Source: Micromonospora tulbaghiae | GTDB taxonomy: Bacteria > Actinomycetota > Actinomycetes > Mycobacteriales > Micromonosporaceae | DNA: 64,000 nt | Assembly: GCF_900091605.1 (NCBI RefSeq) | Contig: NZ_FMCQ01000001.1 | Span: 509,164 to 573,163, forward strand | Direction of reading: 5' to 3' | Shown here: positions 9,114-17,474 of the stretch, one piece after another | Numbering within the stretch: position 1 is the stretch's first letter | Layout of the letters: the number at the start of each line of letters is the position of its first letter | Program-made: the position numbers and the translations under genes | Notes under the pieces: model-generated | Databases searched by the model: none | What the model saw: only the letters and a program-made list of their open reading frames with translations | What the model was told of the DNA's origin: nothing

Positions 9114-10006
9114 TGGGCGAGACGTTCCGCCAGCTCGCCGAGTCCGGCCCGCTGCTGCTCGCGGTGGGCGCGGCCGCACTGGCCGGACTGGTCAGCTTCC
9201 TGTCCCCGTGCGTGCTCCCGCTCATGCCCGGCTACCTGTCGTACGTGACCGGCCTGGCCGGCACCGACCTGGAGGGCGGTGCAAGGAAGGGCCCCCTGTT
9301 AACGCCTCCGGTAGAGGAAGGGCCCCTTCCTAACACCGGCACCGTAGGCGGCGGTGCAGGTGGCACCGGCGGCGCAGGCGGCGTGAGTGTCGCCGAGCGG
9401 GCGGCGCCGGAGCGCACCACCGCCGCCGTCAAGGGCCGGGTGCTCGCCGGCACGCTGCTGTTCATCGCCGGCTTCACAGTCGTGTTCGTCGCCACCGCGA
9501 TCCTCTTCTCCGGCGTCGGCAAGCTCTTCTTCCGGTACGAGCGCACGCTGGAGATCGTCATCGGCGCGCTCGTGGTGGTGCTCGGCCTCGGCTACCTCGG
9601 TGTGATCCCCGGCATGCAGCGGGAGTTCCGCATCCGCTGGCTGCCCGCCGCCGGGCTGCTCGGCGCACCGGTGCTCGGCGCGGTCTTCGCGCTCAGCTGG
9701 CTGCCCTGCACCGGCCCGACGCTCGGCGCGGTGCTCGGCATGGCGGCCACCGAAGGCGGGACCGACCGGGCCGTGCTGCTCGCAGTGGCGTACTGCCTCG
9801 GGCTGGGGATACCGTTCGTCGTCTTCGGGCTGGGCTTCCAGCGCCTGCTCGGGGTGTTCCGCGCCGTCCGGCGCAACAGCCGCTGGGTCACCCGGATCGG
9901 CGGCGCGCTGCTGATCGCGATCGGCCTGGCGCTGATCACCGGCGGCTGGGTGAACGTGGTGATCTGGTTGCAGACGAACGTGGGCGTGGGCGAGGTGAGC
10001 ATCTGA
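9113..10006 (+). CDS. ccdA: Cytochrome c biogenesis protein CcdA
   Basis: A 297-residue membrane thiol-electron transporter with about six hydrophobic segments and the two redox cysteines in SPCVLPLMPG (Cys33) and LPCTGPTLG. It passes electrons from cytoplasmic thioredoxin to the TlpA/ResA-like protein. Residues 56-75 are encoded by an inserted 60-bp palindromic element (9278-9337) and are followed by a Gly-rich stretch, so the loop between the first two membrane segments is longer than usual. Its ATG overlaps the upstream TGA, and its stop overlaps the resB ATG. Confidence 0.93.
   Translation: MGETFRQLAESGPLLLAVGAAALAGLVSFLSPCVLPLMPGYLSYVTGLAGTDLEGGARKGPLLTPPVEEGPLPNTGTVGGGAGGTGGAGGVSVAERAAPERTTAAVKGRVLAGTLLFIAGFTVVFVATAILFSGVGKLFFRYERTLEIVIGALVVVLGLGYLGVIPGMQREFRIRWLPAAGLLGAPVLGAVFALSWLPCTGPTLGAVLGMAATEGGTDRAVLLAVAYCLGLGIPFVVFGLGFQRLLGVFRAVRRNSRWVTRIGGALLIAIGLALITGGWVNVVIWLQTNVGVGEVSI
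9278..9337. repeat. MITE-like 60-bp palindromic element inside ccdA
   Basis: Imperfect terminal inverted repeats GGTGCAAGGAAGGGCCC and GGTGTTAGGAAGGGGCC (opposite strand) bound a 60-bp element. The length is a multiple of three and begins on a codon boundary. Among the forward frames only the ccdA frame is stop-free. It encodes GARKGPLLTPPVEEGPLPNT and contributes a TTA codon at 9299-9301. Confidence 0.7.
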
Positions 10007-11625
10007 TGACGACAGTCGACGACCGGCCGTCGACCCCACCCGCGCAGACGCCCCGGCGGCGGGTCAACCCGGTGCTGGCCCTGCTGCGCAACTCGTGGCG
10101 GCAGCTCACCAGCATGCGTACCGCGCTGATCCTGCTGTTCCTGCTCGCCATCGCGGCCATCCCCGGCTCGGTGCTGCCCCAGCGCGGTGTCAACCCGGAA
10201 CGCGTCAACCAGTGGTTCGTCGACCACCCCGACCTCGCGCCCCGGCTGAACCAGATCGGCGCGTTCGAGGTCTTCGGCTCGGTCTGGTTCTCCGCGATCT
10301 ACCTGCTGCTGTTCACCTCGCTGATCGGCTGCATCCTGCCCCGCGCCCGCGACCACGTCCGCGCGCTGCGGATGAGGCCACCGGCCGCGCCGAGACGGTT
10401 CGACCGGCTGCCGCAGCACGCGGTGCTGGAGACCCCGGCCGCCGCCGACCCCGAGGCGATCGCGGCGGTGCTGCGCCGTCGCCGGTGGCGGGTCACCGTG
10501 CGCGGCAACGAGGTCTCCGCCGAGAAGGGCTACCTCAAGGAGACCGGCAACCTGCTCTTCCACGTGTCGCTGGTCGCCGTCCTGCTCGGGGTGGCGCTCG
10601 GTTCCTGGTACGGCTGGCACGGCAACCGCATCCTGGTGGCGGGCGAGGACAACGCGTTCTGCAACACCCGCCAGCAGTACGCCGAGGCGTCGCTCGGCCC
10701 ACGCGTGGACAGCTCCGACCTGCCGCCGTTCTGCCTGACGCTGGAGAAGTTCGAGGCCGACTACCTGCCGTCCGGGCTGGCGTCCCGCTACTGGGCCACG
10801 GTGACCGTGGACGAGCCGGGCGGCGCGGAACGGACCGCCGGCTTCTCGGTCAACTCGCCGCTGCGGCTCGGCTCGGCGAACGTCTACCTGCTCGGCAACG
10901 GCTACGCGCCGCTGCTGAAGTACACCGACAAGTACGGCCGCAGCCAGACCAGCGAGGCGCCGTTCCTGCGTACCGGCGACTCCAACGCGACCGAGGAGGG
11001 CGTGGCGATCTTCCCGGACGCCAACGTCGACCCGAAGACCGGCGCGCGTGCCCCCGATCAGCAGATCGCCTTCGACGGGCTCTACCTGCCGACCGCGCCG
11101 GAGAGCGCGCCGTACGTTTCGTCGCAGTACCCGGCCGAGCGGAACCCGGCGGTGAACCTGACCGCATACCGGGGCAACCTCGGGCTGGACGCGGGCATCC
11201 CCGGCTCGGTCTACGCGCTGGACCGGCGGCAGATCGACGACGGCAAGCTCAAGGAGATCGGCACCAAGCTGCTGCGGCCGGGGGAGAAGTGGACCCTCGA
11301 CGACGGCAGCACGCTGGAGTTCGTCGGCACCAAGCCGTACATCACGATCTCGGTCCGTGAGGCGCCCGGGCAGACGTTGCTGCTGGTGGCGAGCGGCACG
11401 CTGCTGCTGGGCCTGATGGGCTCGCTGTTCGCCCGGCGGCGCCGGGTCTGGTTCCGGGTTTCGCCCCCCGAGGGCGGATCTCCGACGAGCGGTAGTAGTT
11501 TGGTGGAGGCCGGTGGGCTGCCGCGCACCGAGCACCCTGGGTTCGCCGACGAGTTCGCGCAGCTCGTCGCCGCCGTGAGCGGCGACGCGCCGGACGCGCG
11601 GCGGGCGCGAGAAGGAGACGACTGA
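10006..11625 (+). CDS. resB: Cytochrome c biogenesis protein ResB
   Basis: A 539-residue ResB/Ccs1-family protein that with CcsB (ResC) forms the system II heme export and cytochrome c synthetase complex. Membrane segments are near the N-terminus (about residues 40-60 and 95-115), about 185-205, and at about 455-475 after a large extracytoplasmic domain, matching the family. Gene order TlpA-ccdA-resB-ccsB with 1-bp overlaps confirms the assignment. The cytoplasmic tail after the last segment is poorly conserved. Confidence 0.94.
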   Translation: MTTVDDRPSTPPAQTPRRRVNPVLALLRNSWRQLTSMRTALILLFLLAIAAIPGSVLPQRGVNPERVNQWFVDHPDLAPRLNQIGAFEVFGSVWFSAIYLLLFTSLIGCILPRARDHVRALRMRPPAAPRRFDRLPQHAVLETPAAADPEAIAAVLRRRRWRVTVRGNEVSAEKGYLKETGNLLFHVSLVAVLLGVALGSWYGWHGNRILVAGEDNAFCNTRQQYAEASLGPRVDSSDLPPFCLTLEKFEADYLPSGLASRYWATVTVDEPGGAERTAGFSVNSPLRLGSANVYLLGNGYAPLLKYTDKYGRSQTSEAPFLRTGDSNATEEGVAIFPDANVDPKTGARAPDQQIAFDGLYLPTAPESAPYVSSQYPAERNPAVNLTAYRGNLGLDAGIPGSVYALDRRQIDDGKLKEIGTKLLRPGEKWTLDDGSTLEFVGTKPYITISVREAPGQTLLLVASGTLLLGLMGSLFARRRRVWFRVSPPEGGSPTSGSSLVEAGGLPRTEHPGFADEFAQLVAAVSGDAPDARRAREGDD

Positions 11626-12599
11626 TGTCCGCACTCTCCGACCAGCTGGTCGCGTTCGCGATCCTGGCGTACCTGATCGCGATGATCAGCCACGCCGTGG
11701 AGTTCGCGCTGGGCAACGCGCGGAAGGTGCCCGCGGCCGCACCGGCGCGGGAGCTGGTCGGCGCGGGCGTCGGCGGAGCCGGCGGCACGATCGACGAGCC
11801 GGCCGTCGCGGCGACGCCGCCGCACCCGGACCGCACCGGCGCGCGGGCCGTGCTGGCCGGCCGGATCGCCGCCTGGCTCACCGTGCTCGCCGCCGCCGTG
11901 CACCTGGGCGCCGTGGTCACCCGGGGCCTCGCCGCGGACCGGATGCCCTGGGGCAACATGTACGAGTTCGTGCTGACCGGCACCTGGATCGGGGTGGCGG
12001 CCTGGCTCGTGGTGCTCTGGAAGCAGCCGTGGCTGCGCCGGCTCGGGCTGTTCCTGACGCTGGTCATGGTGCTGCTGCTGGCGTTCGCCGAGCTGAAGCT
12101 CTACGTGCCGATCGAGCCGCTGATGCCGGCGCTGCAGTCGTGGTGGTTCATCATCCACGTCTCGACGATCATCTTCGCCTCGGGCATCTTCCTGCTGGGT
12201 GTGGTGCCCGCCGCCGCGTACCTGATGCGGTCCGGCTGGGAGCAGGGGCGGCGCAGCTTCCCGTACACCCTGGCCCGCCGCCTCCCGGAGGCGGCCGGGC
12301 TGGAGCGGCTGACCTTCATGCTGCACGCCTTCTCGTTCCCGATCTTCACCTTCGCGGTGATCGCGGGAGCGATCTGGGCCGAGGCGGCCTGGGGCCGCCC
12401 CTGGGCCTGGGACCCGAAGGAGACCTGGGCGTTCATCTCCTGGGTGGTGTACGCGGGCTACCTGCACGCCCGGGCCACGCCGAGCGTGAAGCGCAACGTG
12501 GCCACCTGGATCGCCGTTGTGGGCTTCCTGACCGTGATGATGAACCTGTTCGGCGTGAACTTCTTCTTCACCGGTCTGCACTCGTACGCCGGGGTGTAG
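11625..12599 (+). CDS. ccsB: Cytochrome c biogenesis protein CcsB (ResC/CcsA family)
   Basis: A 324-residue polytopic heme-handling protein. The WWD domain reads WGRPWAWDPKETWAFISW and is flanked by membrane segments with conserved His residues; a second family motif is PWGNMYEF. It binds heme and works with ResB to attach it to apocytochrome c outside the membrane. The ATG overlaps the resB stop. The 3' end overlaps a small convergent ORF by 32 bp. Confidence 0.94.
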   Translation: MSALSDQLVAFAILAYLIAMISHAVEFALGNARKVPAAAPARELVGAGVGGAGGTIDEPAVAATPPHPDRTGARAVLAGRIAAWLTVLAAAVHLGAVVTRGLAADRMPWGNMYEFVLTGTWIGVAAWLVVLWKQPWLRRLGLFLTLVMVLLLAFAELKLYVPIEPLMPALQSWWFIIHVSTIIFASGIFLLGVVPAAAYLMRSGWEQGRRSFPYTLARRLPEAAGLERLTFMLHAFSFPIFTFAVIAGAIWAEAAWGRPWAWDPKETWAFISWVVYAGYLHARATPSVKRNVATWIAVVGFLTVMMNLFGVNFFFTGLHSYAGV

Positions 12600-12840
12600 C
12601 GGCCGGGCGTGCGCTCAGCACCTCGTCCACCCGGCGCGTGATCTGGTAGGCCACCTCCGGCAGGTCGGCCAGTTCGAGGCGGTCGGCCCGGAGCGCGAAC
12701 TGGGCGTGCAGCTCGCGCGCCACCGCGTCGCGGATCTCTGCTCGGAGCGGGCTGAGGCCGTCCGGGTCGCCCATGACGTATGCGTCGTCCATCCGCCGAT
12801 GATGAACCGCCGACGGCGAAGCTGTCAGTGACGAATTCAT
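12568..12840 (-). CDS. Small hypothetical protein
   Basis: A 90-residue acidic, helix-prone protein with no recognised domain; a likely ordered part is AEIRDAVARELHAQFALRA. The ATG at 12840 overlaps the stop of the upstream MarR gene (ATGA), which favours translational coupling. An in-frame ATG at 12792 is an alternative start with no better ribosome site. The 3' end runs 32 bp into ccsB on the other strand. Confidence 0.5.
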   Translation of the reverse strand: MNSSLTASPSAVHHRRMDDAYVMGDPDGLSPLRAEIRDAVARELHAQFALRADRLELADLPEVAYQITRRVDEVLSARPAATPRRTSADR

Positions 12841-13307
12841 CCGCCGAACCAGCCGGGGACGTCGAGGCGGAACACGTCGGCGGGAACCATCCGGCGCAGG
12901 TCGTCCTCGATGGCGTCGACCCGGTCCGCGCCGAGCGTCGCCGCCCAGCGGTCCCGTAACTCGTCGAAGACGACCGCCGAGCGGTGCAGCCCGTCGCGGC
13001 CCTTCGCGGTCATCCGGACCAGCTTGCGGCGGGCGTCGGCGGGGTCGTCCACGCGTTCCAGATAGCCGAGCGCGACCAGCCGGTCCACCGTCTTGCCCGC
13101 GGCCTGCTTGGAGACGCCGAGGCGTTGCCCGAGGTCGGAGGCGGTGGTGCCGGCCGGGCCGATGGCCTGGAGGACGAAGCCGTGGGCGGGGCGCAGCTCG
13201 GGGTGCCCCTGGCGGGCCAGCTCGGCGTGCAGGTCGTCGACGAGCGTGCGAAAGCCGGCGAGCAGGAGCAGCGGAAGCGCGAAGCCGGGGCGGTCAGGCG
13301 TTGCCAT
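12837..13307 (-). CDS. MarR-family transcriptional regulator
   Basis: A 156-residue winged-helix protein with HTH TTASDLGQRLGVSKQAAGKT and wing VDDPADARRKLVRMT, the classic MarR DPxDxR feature. I chose the ATG at 13307; a TTG at 13316 is also in frame. It is divergent from an AhpD-like gene with a palindromic site in the gap, so it probably represses that gene and itself, perhaps in response to a phenolic or oxidant ligand (inference). Confidence 0.87.
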   Translation of the reverse strand: MATPDRPGFALPLLLLAGFRTLVDDLHAELARQGHPELRPAHGFVLQAIGPAGTTASDLGQRLGVSKQAAGKTVDRLVALGYLERVDDPADARRKLVRMTAKGRDGLHRSAVVFDELRDRWAATLGADRVDAIEDDLRRMVPADVFRLDVPGWFGG

Positions 13308-13332
13308 GTCCGACAACCAGGTTTACTATTTC

Positions 13333-13347
13333 GTCAACCACGTTGAC
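13333..13347. promoter_or_regulatory. Candidate MarR operator
   Basis: Inverted repeat GTCAAC-CAC-GTTGAC lies in the 63-bp divergent gap between the MarR gene and the AhpD-like gene. The position would block transcription in both directions. Binding is inferred. Confidence 0.55.
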
Positions 13348-13370
13348 CATCTTACGAGAGGGGCACTGTC

Positions 13371-13928
13371 ATGTCCCGCTTCACCGCGTACGAGCCGGAC
13401 ACCGCGCCCGCCGCCGCCCGCCCGGTCATGGCCGGGGTGCGCCGCACACTCGGTCACCTGCCCGCCGCCGTCGGCCTGATGGCCGGCTCGCCCGAGCTGC
13501 TCAAGGGCTTCCTCGCCTCCAACGCCGCGTTCGAGGCAACCGACCTCGACCCGGTCGCCCGGGAGGTGGTCGTGCTGACCGTCGCCACCCGCAACGGCTG
13601 CCACCTCTGCGTGGCCATGCACACCGCCGCGCTCGTCCGGCACGCCGCCGCGCCCGAGCTGATCGAGGCGCTGCGGACCGGTGCGACGCTGCCCGACTCC
13701 CGGCTGGAGGCGCTGCGCCGGTTCACCGTGGCCGTGCTCGACCAGCGGGGCGCGGTCCCCGACGCCGACCTGGACGCGCTGCTCGCCGCCGGATGGCAGC
13801 CCCGGCACGCGCTGGACGTGGTGCTCGGCGTCGGCACGTACACGATCTCCACGTTCGCCAACCGGCTCACCGACGCGCCGCTCGACGCGTCACTGGCCGC
13901 GTACGCCTGGACTCCCGCCCCCTGTTGA
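13371..13928 (+). CDS. Carboxymuconolactone decarboxylase / AhpD-like protein
   Basis: A 185-residue all-helical CMD-family protein. The motif NGCHLCVAMHT places Cys77, Cys80 and His84 as in the AhpD peroxidase active site, so a thiol peroxidase role is more likely than decarboxylation. Its divergence from a MarR gene fits an oxidant- or electrophile-inducible unit. Partner reductant unknown. Confidence 0.85.
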   Translation: MSRFTAYEPDTAPAAARPVMAGVRRTLGHLPAAVGLMAGSPELLKGFLASNAAFEATDLDPVAREVVVLTVATRNGCHLCVAMHTAALVRHAAAPELIEALRTGATLPDSRLEALRRFTVAVLDQRGAVPDADLDALLAAGWQPRHALDVVLGVGTYTISTFANRLTDAPLDASLAAYAWTPAPC

Positions 13929-13975
13929 CCGGGGGCGCGCCCGGCCCGAGGAACGGGGTGCGGGAGGATGGGGAT

Positions 13976-15433
13976 ATGGCGGCTCGCTTCCCGTACACCG
14001 ATCTCAAGGATTTCCTCGCGGCGCTGGAGCGTGCGGGCGAGCTGCGGCGGGTGAGCGCGCCGGTCGACCCCACGCTGGAGATCAGCGAGATCGTCACCCG
14101 CACCGTCCGGGCCGGCGGGCCGGCGCTGCTGTTCGAGCGCCCCACCCGGGGCGAGATGCCGGTGGCGATCAACCTGTTCGGCACCGAGAAGCGGATGGCG
14201 ATGGCGCTCGGGGTGGAGCACCTCGACGAGATCGGCGAGCGGATCGGCGACATGCTCAAGCCGGAGCTGCCGCAGGGCTTCTCCGGGATGATGGGCGGCC
14301 TGGGCAAGGTCATGCAGCTCAAGTCGATGCCGCCGAAGAAGGTCAAGACCGCCCCCTGCCAGCAGGTCGTCTACCGCGGCGACGACGTCGACCTGAACCG
14401 GCTGCCCGGGTTGCAGGTGTGGCCCGGTGACGGCGGGATCTTCCACAACTTCGGGCTGACCCACACCAAGCACCCGGAGACCGGCAAGCGCAACCTCGGG
14501 CTCTACCGGCTCCAGCAGCACAGCCACAACACGATCGGCATGCACTGGCAGATCCACAAGAACTCCACCGCGCACCACGCGGTCGCCGAGCGGCTCGGCC
14601 AGCGGCTGCCGGTGGCGATCGCGATCGGCGCGGACCCGGTGGTGGCGTACTCGGCCAGCGCGCCGCTACCGGCCGACATCGACGAGTACCTGTTCGCCGG
14701 GTTCCTCGCCGGTGAGCGGGTCGAGATGGTGGACTGCCTGACCGTCCCGTTGCAGGTGCCGGCGCACGCGCAGATCGTGCTGGAGGGCTACATCGAGCCG
14801 GGCGAGCGGCTGCCCGAGGGGCCGTTCGGCGACCACACCGGCTTCTACACGCCGGTCGAGCCGTTCCCGGTCATGCACATCGAGTGCATGACCATGCAGC
14901 GCGACCCGGTCTACCACTCGATCGTCACGTCCCAGCCGCCGCAGGAGGACCACGGCCTCGGCAAGGCCACCGAGCGGATCTTCGCGCCGCTGCTGCGCTT
15001 CCTGATCCCGGACATCGTCGACTACGACCTGCCCGCCGCCGGGGTGTTCCACAACTGCGCGATCGTGTCGATCCGCAAGCGCTACCCGAAGCACGCGCAG
15101 AAGGTCATGAACGCGATCTGGGGCGCGCACATGATGTCGCTGACCAAGCTGATCGTGATCGTCGACGAGGACTGCGACGTGCACGACTACAACGAGGTCG
15201 CGTTCCGCGCCTTCGGCAACGTCGACTACGCCCGTGACCTGATGGTCACCGAAGGGCCGGTGGACCACCTCGACCACGCCTCGTACCAGCAGTTCTGGGG
15301 TGGCAAGGCGGGCATCGACGCGACCCGCAAGCTGCCCGAGGAGGGCTACAGCCGGGGCTGGCCGGAGGAGATGCGCATGTCGCCCGAGGTGGTCTCGCTC
15401 GTCGAGAAGCGCTGGAAGGAATACGGGATCTGA
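13976..15433 (+). CDS. UbiD-family decarboxylase (late menaquinone biosynthesis)
   Basis: A 485-residue UbiD-type prenylated-FMN-dependent decarboxylase. The start is set by GGGAGG at 13962-13967, about 8 bases before the ATG. The E-x-P/R region IEPGERLPEGPFGDHTGFY is visible. Immediately downstream (TGATG overlap) is a UbiA-family prenyltransferase, and a UbiX homologue follows at 17475. With mqnA, mqnC and mqnE elsewhere in the window, the likely reaction is decarboxylation of the naphthoate intermediate of the futalosine pathway. Confidence 0.92.
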   Translation: MAARFPYTDLKDFLAALERAGELRRVSAPVDPTLEISEIVTRTVRAGGPALLFERPTRGEMPVAINLFGTEKRMAMALGVEHLDEIGERIGDMLKPELPQGFSGMMGGLGKVMQLKSMPPKKVKTAPCQQVVYRGDDVDLNRLPGLQVWPGDGGIFHNFGLTHTKHPETGKRNLGLYRLQQHSHNTIGMHWQIHKNSTAHHAVAERLGQRLPVAIAIGADPVVAYSASAPLPADIDEYLFAGFLAGERVEMVDCLTVPLQVPAHAQIVLEGYIEPGERLPEGPFGDHTGFYTPVEPFPVMHIECMTMQRDPVYHSIVTSQPPQEDHGLGKATERIFAPLLRFLIPDIVDYDLPAAGVFHNCAIVSIRKRYPKHAQKVMNAIWGAHMMSLTKLIVIVDEDCDVHDYNEVAFRAFGNVDYARDLMVTEGPVDHLDHASYQQFWGGKAGIDATRKLPEEGYSRGWPEEMRMSPEVVSLVEKRWKEYGI

Positions 15434-16338
15434 TGACGGCGGCAGTACAGGAACGGCCCGGCCGGGTCTCGTCCTTCCTCAAGCTCGTCGCCATCGAGCA
15501 CTCGGTCTTCGCGCTGCCGTTCGCGTACCTGTCGGCGCTGACCGCCATGCAGCTCGACGGCGGCCGGGTGCGCTGGCTCGACCTGCTGCTGATCACCGTG
15601 GCGATGGTCGGCGCGCGGACGTTCGCCATGGCCGCGAACCGGATCCTCGACCGGCGGATCGACGCGCGGAACCCGCGTACCGCGAACCGGGAACTGGTCA
15701 CCGGCGCGGTGAGCGTGCGGACGGCCTGGACCGGCGCGGCCGTCGCGCTCGTGGTGTTCCTGGCCGCCGCCGCCCTGCTCAACCCGCTCTGCCTGGTGCT
15801 CGCGCCGCTCGCCGTGGTGCCGCTCGTGGTCTACCCGTACGGCAAGCGGTTCACGAACTGGCCGCACGCCATCCTCGGGGTGGCCCAGGCGGTCGGCCCG
15901 GTCGGCGCCTGGCTGGCGGTCACCGGCACGCTCGACGGCTCCGGCCCGGCCTGGCTGCTCGGTGCCGCGGTCGGGCTCTGGATCGGCGGCTTCGACCTGA
16001 TCTACGCCTGCCAGGACGCCGACGTGGACCGCGAGATCGGGGTGCACAGCGTCCCCGCCCGGTACGGGCTGCGCTTCGCGCTGCACGCCTCCACGGTCGC
16101 GCACGTGGTGACGTTCGCGCTGTTCATCTGGTTCGGCGCGTGGGTCGGCTTCGGCTGGCTGTGGTGGATCGGGCTGGCGCTCACCGCTGTCGCCTTCACC
16201 TACCAGCACATGGTGGTCAGCCCCACCGACCTGAGCAAGGTCAACCGGGCGTTCTTCACCGCCAACGGGTTCGTCGGCATCGCGTTGTTCGTCCTCGCGC
16301 TGCTCGACCTGGTGATCCGGCTCGGCCTGCGGCCGTAA
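15433..16338 (+). CDS. mqnP: UbiA-family prenyltransferase (MqnP-like)
   Basis: A 301-residue integral membrane prenyltransferase with eight or nine hydrophobic segments. The two Asp-rich motifs are NRILDRRIDARNPRTANRE (about 75-93) and CQDADVDREIGVHS (about 193-206), which bind Mg-diphosphate in UbiA enzymes. It should attach the polyprenyl chain to the naphthoate ring. The 1-bp overlap with the UbiD gene supports the MqnP assignment over a ubiquinone-type role, since the organism looks menaquinone-based. Confidence 0.9.
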   Translation: MTAAVQERPGRVSSFLKLVAIEHSVFALPFAYLSALTAMQLDGGRVRWLDLLLITVAMVGARTFAMAANRILDRRIDARNPRTANRELVTGAVSVRTAWTGAAVALVVFLAAAALLNPLCLVLAPLAVVPLVVYPYGKRFTNWPHAILGVAQAVGPVGAWLAVTGTLDGSGPAWLLGAAVGLWIGGFDLIYACQDADVDREIGVHSVPARYGLRFALHASTVAHVVTFALFIWFGAWVGFGWLWWIGLALTAVAFTYQHMVVSPTDLSKVNRAFFTANGFVGIALFVLALLDLVIRLGLRP

Positions 16339-16345
16339 CGGCGAC

Positions 16346-16368
16346 GACCGGGCCGCCGCACCCCGGTC
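16346..16368. terminator. Short convergent hairpin after mqnP
   Basis: GACCGGG (16346-16352) pairs with CCCGGTC (16362-16368) across a 9-nt loop. It lies between the prenyltransferase stop and the convergent terpene synthase stop, overlapping the latter by 2 bases. Weaker than the other hairpins in this window. Confidence 0.4.
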
Positions 16369-17332
16369 AGGACGCCGCGGCGACCGGATAGCGGGCGCTC
16401 TCCAGCGTCCAGTCGACTGTGCCGCGCACGGCGGCGGCCAGGCCGTCGAGGTGGATGGCGACCGCGTCGTCGAGCGTCGGACCGAACGACGGCGCCGCCG
16501 CCAGGAGCGCCGCGAACCGGTCCATCTCGGCACGCCAGTGCGCGGCGACCAGGTCGACCGCCGCCGGCACCGGCACGCCCCGCTCGGCGGCCGTCGCCAG
16601 CACCAGGTTGTGCCCGCCGCCGGTGGCCCGGTCGCGCTCCAGCGAGGCGACGTCGTTGAACCAGGAGAGCAGGTCGTTGGCGAGGCCGGCGAGCCGCCGC
16701 AGCGCCGGATGGTGGTAGACCGCGTCGGGCAGCGGACGCCCGGACGCGAACTCGATCAGCGGGTACGACACGTACGCCGCCGACGTGGCCCGGCGCAGCC
16801 GCACGTACTCGGCGATGCCCGGTGGGCGGCCGGACGTGGTGGCGGTGGCCTCCCGGTACACCCCGTCGAGGTGGTCGGCGACCGCGTCGGCGAAGCGCAG
16901 CCGCCACCGGGCCGGCATCCGGCGGCGTGGCTCGCGCCACGCCTGCACCAGCAGACGGCGCAGCGGGCCGGAGAAGCCCGGATGGCGGGCGCGTGGACCC
17001 TCGCGCAGCAACGCGAGCGCGCCGTCACGCAACGCCCGGATCTGCGGCGGGGTCAGCCCGTCCCGCCCGTCGCAGGCGTCGTCGACGAGGAAGAACCAGG
17101 TGAACAACGCGGTCAGCACCCGCAGGTCGGGCTCGGTGGCGTCCGGGTAGAGGCGGCCGGCGTACCGGGCGAAGCCGGCCCGCGCCAGCCGTCGCCGGGT
17201 GGCCGGGTCAGCCGGCAGGCCGAGCCGGTCGACCTGCTCCACCAGCCAGCCCTGCACGTCGTCGGCGTACGGGGAGAGGCGGGGCGGGATGGGGCAGTCG
17301 GAACGGAGCGCCCGCAGCACCGCCGCCGTCAT
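16367..17332 (-). CDS. Class I terpene synthase
   Basis: A 321-residue terpene cyclase. The Asp-rich motif is DDACD at 84-88, and the Mg-binding NSE-type triad is NDLLSWFND at 219-227, with Asp rather than Glu as last ligand. A diphosphate-sensor Arg probably lies in RLRRATSA and the terminal RY pair is in ESARY. The ATG at 17332 has GGAGG 8 bases upstream. The length is typical of bacterial sesquiterpene synthases; the product is unknown. It is inserted between mqnP and ubiX on the opposite strand with no tailoring genes beside it. Confidence 0.88.
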   Translation of the reverse strand: MTAAVLRALRSDCPIPPRLSPYADDVQGWLVEQVDRLGLPADPATRRRLARAGFARYAGRLYPDATEPDLRVLTALFTWFFLVDDACDGRDGLTPPQIRALRDGALALLREGPRARHPGFSGPLRRLLVQAWREPRRRMPARWRLRFADAVADHLDGVYREATATTSGRPPGIAEYVRLRRATSAAYVSYPLIEFASGRPLPDAVYHHPALRRLAGLANDLLSWFNDVASLERDRATGGGHNLVLATAAERGVPVPAAVDLVAAHWRAEMDRFAALLAAAPSFGPTLDDAVAIHLDGLAAAVRGTVDWTLESARYPVAAAS

Positions 17333-17474
17333 CACCGGCCCCTCCGTGGAAGTGGATCGCCGATCGAAGAATTTCACGTCGCGGGAAGTTCCGTGAACCC
17401 TCTGGACATCCCGGGCGGACCGACCGAACGGGGGTCGCCGCCCGCCGTCCCCGGCGACCAGGCACGCTTGGGGC

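Noticed and set aside
9592..11634. A 680-codon minus-strand frame across resB
   Set aside because: Antisense shadow of resB/ccdA with Arg/Gln/His-rich composition typical of non-coding frames.
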